DNA from: Trachelipus rathkii | Taxonomy: Eukaryota > Arthropoda > Malacostraca > Isopoda > Trachelipodidae | Length of the DNA stretch: 64,000 nt | Reading direction: 5' to 3' | Assembly: GCA_015478945.1 (NCBI GenBank) | Contig: JABUQX010032648.1 | Location: forward strand, 1-64,000 | In this document: one piece after another, positions 60,061 to 64,000 of the stretch | Layout: the number at the start of each line of letters is the position of its first letter | Position numbering within the stretch: position 1 is the stretch's first letter | Translations under genes and position numbers: made by a program | The notes under the pieces: model-generated | The model's input: the letters and a program-made list of their open reading frames with translations, nothing else | What the model was told of the DNA's origin: nothing | Databases searched by the model: none

Positions 60061-60580
60061 CATTTTCATATCTAGCTAGTAGGTCCAGTTACAAATCATA
60101 GCTAATGAGGTGTATAAAATATCTATATAGAGTATATGTTATCTATCAATTAGTAAATTATATTGCGTTTATTGCCAATTTTATTCTTGTACCATTATCA
60201 CTTGGTACACTACCACCGGCTTACCTGCAGTATTTCACATAATGCAGTATATATATATAGGTACTCCTTGATTGTAGCCCACGCCGAGTAGTAATACGGA
60301 AAAAGGTACTAGGTGGAGGTATTATAGATACGTAAATAGTGATACATTATTAGTAAGTTATTATATATTAATATATAGTACGGTAATGAGGGAGAGGTAC
60401 GGATGTAAAAATTTTTACACTTGATAACAATGATTGAAAAAATGATAGAGGAAATAGAAGAAATTAATGTGATCGCGCTCACTAGATAGTGTACTTTCAT
60501 ATTTGTGCCAAAGAAGAAGACTTTGTATAATATTTCTATAACCTTCTATCTTTTTACTCTCCTGTAAAAAGTCCTTTTAC

Positions 60581-60631
60581 CATAGAAATTATGGTTATAT
60601 CTTTAACTTAGATATAACCATAATTTCTATG
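60581..60631. repeat. Perfect 22-bp hairpin with 7-base loop
   Basis: The 22 bases at 60581-60602 (starting CATAGAAATTATGG) are the exact reverse complement of 60610-60631; the loop is TTAACTT. Weak symmetry continues outward (AGTCCTTTTAC against the inverse of ATAAGGCAAAAGC). There is no T-run or gene next to it, so it is not a terminator. Confidence 0.9.
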
Positions 60632-60639
60632 ATAAGGCA

Positions 60640-61900
60640 AAAGCTGTGTGCTGAAGTTGCTTAATTATTTATGAGAATAGGGACTTACCGGTTGAATTCA
60701 TATACTGATATGTATTAAATATCTAAAACGCATGCTTTTATCAATTGTGTTTTATCGATTTGCAATGCTATGCTGAATGTGGAATAAACTGTAGCGAGTT
60801 GCTACTCTAGTTATGTGTGAGACAAATAGAATGATTCGGTAGAAATTATAGAACATTTAAATAGACAGCGAGTGTTATTTCAAAACAGTTAATGCCGTCG
60901 AGGTGAATTGTGCTCTCTTAGGTTCATCCCTTTGTATGTGAGCATAATCATTTTTATAATTTTATGGATTGGTCTGAATTGTCTTTCCTTTATATAAAGA
61001 ACAATAGAAGGTTGATGATGACAGGGGCAGAGGTATAGTTTTCATAATAAGTGCAATCATGTATATTACTGATGAAAATCATATAGCGTATAGTGCGAGA
61101 GCGTGTCTCGTGGCTTTTTTGTAAGCACCTTCGATTCGTATATGTTGTGTGAGGTACATCAAGTATTTGAGAGGTTTGAGAGGATTGGAGTCGGCAACGT
61201 TGGTTTCTCAGGGCGTACGTATAACACATAGAGGATTTGAAAAGCGTTATAAACCGAGTCTTCTAAAGCTTCCTTCAAATACTCCTTTCCCAAGCACCTG
61301 TGACTTGATAACATTTCTCAAATTTTTGTTTTTGTCCTTAGTAATCTTGAATGGTAGTGTTGAAGTTACAATGAGTTTCAAATATCATATCTTGAAACAT
61401 ATATGTTCGGTATGGAAGATGAATCGGTCTTGTCTGCCAGTAGTAGTAGGTTAAAGTTCGTGGAATATAGGATATGTCTCTCTCGCGCCGCAATTAAATT
61501 CTTTTTGGATGTTCAGTGGATTACGTTTTCAGTTGCGCTTAGGGTTTGCATTAGGGCTTATGTTGGTACCTGTGTTAATATATAGTAGAGAAACTTGGTC
61601 TTAGCATATTAGGCGGTATGGTTGATCTAGGTGCCCAATGCTCGTCTATCAGTCTCTCTATGCTGACAATCCTATTTGACCGCGTGTTCATCCTTCTCGC
61701 GCTCTTGCGAGGTAACTCTTGACTCATCATATCATGATTATTCCTCACTATAGGCGATCTTTCTGCTGTTCGCTCGTCTCTCTCGTCTCGTTCTGTGCAA
61801 GTGAACGTCGTTTACTACATGGACGTAGAATTCAATCATACGTGCGGATACTTACTGATAACTGGTCTTGCGCTATAGAAAAGAAGGAATAATCTCCTTC
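60640..61900. other. Unrecognised, moderately balanced sequence
   Basis: Several short plus frames occur (61149-61454, 61403-61585), but none shows a motif, splice signal or neighbour that supports a gene. Confidence 0.3.
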
Positions 61901-61903
61901 TTA

Positions 61904-61986
61904 CTGTCTCTCTCTCTCTCTCTCTCTCGTCTCTCTCTCTCTGCTCTCTCTGCTCTCTCTTCCTCTCTCTCTGCTCTCTCTCTCTT
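61904..61986. repeat. CT microsatellite
   Basis: (CT)n interrupted by single G and CC insertions. The overlapping Ser/Leu-rich frame is an artefact of the tract. Confidence 0.95.
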
Positions 61987-64000
61987 AAAGTCTCGAGCGT
62001 CACGAATTTGTACTACTATCTCAGGTGCCTGTGATGGTTATTTATTGTTTTCTAAGAAGTCTATCACTTTGCGCGGTGTTTGAGGAATTCGTCACACGTC
62101 GAAGGCGCGAAAAAAAGTGGATGGAGTCATTAAACGGGTGGCTATTAACATCTGTACAGCAAAGAGGAGTACATTGTTGTAGTATTGATCAGAGGGCACA
62201 GGAGTATGAGTAGGAAGATGTGTTATTAACTATATCGAACTCTTCTTATTCTCCCTAGAGATCACTAGCTTCTAATCGCATTTCTTGTGCAAGGTATGCG
62301 AGACTTTATTGTGAGTGGATGTCATTTCTGTTACCCAGACTTTAGAGTATATAGTAAATACTCAAACGTATGATCTGTGAATTTTGTTTTGAAGCCAATC
62401 CAACATGGTGCAAAGAATCCCGTCACGGTCTCTCTGATAGTGAGCGCTCAGCGCGATCGGTATCTTTTTGTGATCTGCGAATACCGTTTTCTAATGCGCC
62501 CTGGGTGCTTTAAATATTGTATATCCGTGCACTACATTTGCATTCCTCACTCTGGGTGAAATATGTCATAACCGACACTACACCATTCAATCATCGTCGA
62601 AGCGCACTATAATTGCAAGATTGAACAGAGCACATTATACAATTTCACATTAAACTATACATGAATTAACTCCAATACAACACAATATAAATGACATTTC
62701 ATCAATCATATTTACGAGAGTCAGGAATAATATGATTATCGATTAAAATGTTGATCGATTACATGAGCGCATACTGAATTCATAGCCTATGTGAGAGTTA
62801 TTACATGCAAAATAATTAATAAATTAGAGATGTAATAATTTATAACCGTTGAGAATCACTCATCAAATTATCTGATAGTACACAATATAAATAGGAAATT
62901 AACTAAATAATAAATTATTGTATTATTAATTTATCTAATTATTATGAGAATATTCCCAATCATATTATTAAAAAAAAAAATAAAAAATAAAACCTTCAGA
63001 AATAAAATATTTTTGTTATGAGGTAATAGGTAATATCATATTATGCAGATCTATTTGACGATGTTTCATATCTAGACGAGGGTGAAGTTATCAAAGAAAG
63101 TGAATACTTAAAATTATTATATAAAAGTAAAAATTATATATATTTATAAAGAATACAAAACAATATTTTAAGTATATATATATATATTTAATTATATATA
63201 GATATAGTATATTATATTATAGAGCACTCATATTTTATTTATTGACTATCATTAAAATGTTTAAATTAGAATTTATTTTATACTAAAGTTACCGAATAGT
63301 TGGATACGAATTTGCATGGCGGATTAAAACCACAAAATATTATATTATACTATTGTAATAATATAATATAATTAAATAACATAATAAAATTTATAATAAT
63401 ATAATATAATAATAATTGAATTAATTAAAAATAATAATAATTAAATATATATATTAATAATAATAATAATAATATATATTAATAATAAATATATTAATAT
63501 ATATAAAATAAATTAAATAATAATATTAATATAAATCATTGAGAATTAACCAATATCTAAATAATAGAGTGTGATTATATAAAACTCATATACACCCTAT
63601 TTAAATAGATTGGTAAAACCCATATAGAGTATTAACTCACATTAAGTACTAACATAATCAATTGACTAATAATAAGAAGTAAAATCATCACAATCATCAC
63701 TATATCCTCACTGAGAATAATAGACTGATGACTGGCTTATCGATAGGTAGTTGAGCAATTATGATGGAAATGGATCTTTGGAGATTGGGATATACATTCT
63801 AACTCGGCTAATCCTCCCACTCGATCTCTATAACTCACTCGTGATAGTCTTGCACACACACTCTCACACTGGCTCATATACTATATGATGTGATGAGATA
63901 TATTATTATTAATCTCAGGGACATCATTTAGTGTATACATATAATTTTATATATGTGATAATCATGATATGAAACGCTATATATATTTATATCATTATTC
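61987..64000. other. Noncoding, increasingly AT-rich
   Basis: No recognisable protein to about 62560. After that it is AT-rich with small AT and TAA tracts (63120-63220, 63340-63530). Nothing else seen to the window end. Confidence 0.4.

Noticed and set aside
60581..60631. Bacterial-type terminator or CRISPR-like repeat
   Set aside because: The context is eukaryotic, there is no T-run after the stem, and the unit is not repeated at regular spacing.

Overview
This window looks like intergenic or intronic DNA from a eukaryote, most likely an arthropod and probably a decapod crustacean. The clues are an interstitial tract of the arthropod telomere pentamer (CCTAA/TTAGG), an extreme density of AT, GA, CA and trinucleotide microsatellites, an AT-rich background, introns, and a broad mix of decaying transposable elements. 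The taxon is an inference. There are no operons, rRNA genes or CRISPR arrays.

Only one stretch looks like part of an ordinary host gene: a terminal exon on the minus strand (14572-14889). It encodes M3, a short cytoplasmic loop and M4 of a Cys-loop ligand-gated ion channel of the anion-channel type, with a 3' splice site and a nearby polyadenylation signal. Its upstream exons should lie at higher coordinates, but I could not find them. A second possible coding stretch (42718-42999) has no recognisable family.

Region by region. 1-2.1 kb: AT tracts, two copies of a transposon-tail-like motif, and a more complex patch that could be a solo LTR. 2.1-8.8 kb: a Ty3/gypsy-type LTR retrotransposon relic with two LTRs, primer-binding-site and polypurine-tract candidates, a decayed integrase and an unidentified ORF pair after pol. 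9.5-12 kb: a minus-strand relic of a repetitive transposase-like family without a name I can give. 13.5-13.9 kb: a LINE fragment. 14.5-14.9 kb: the channel exon. 15-24 kb: AT-rich, essentially featureless. 24.4-26.8 kb: two LINE reverse-transcriptase relics facing each other. 26.8-37.7 kb: microsatellites, with a small hAT-like MITE and an 830-bp inverted-repeat structure. 37.7-40.5 kb: a hAT transposon with matching terminal inverted repeats and an internal tandem duplication. 41.2-41.8 kb: two tandem tRNA-derived SINE-like units. 43.1-43.3 kb: the CCTAA tract. 44.6-45.2 kb: another LINE. 52.2-55.8 kb: pieces of a BEL/Pao retrotransposon. 59.6-60.6 kb: an imperfect fold-back palindrome and a perfect 22-bp hairpin. 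The rest to 64 kb has no gene I can support.

Nearly every relic is broken by small insertions and deletions, often in homopolymers, and the palindromes look like strand switching. Part of the decay may therefore be unpolished long-read sequence rather than biology. I found no convincing new biological system. The items most worth a second look are the channel exon, the post-integrase ORF pair, the complete hAT element, the transposase-like family relic and the fold-back palindrome.
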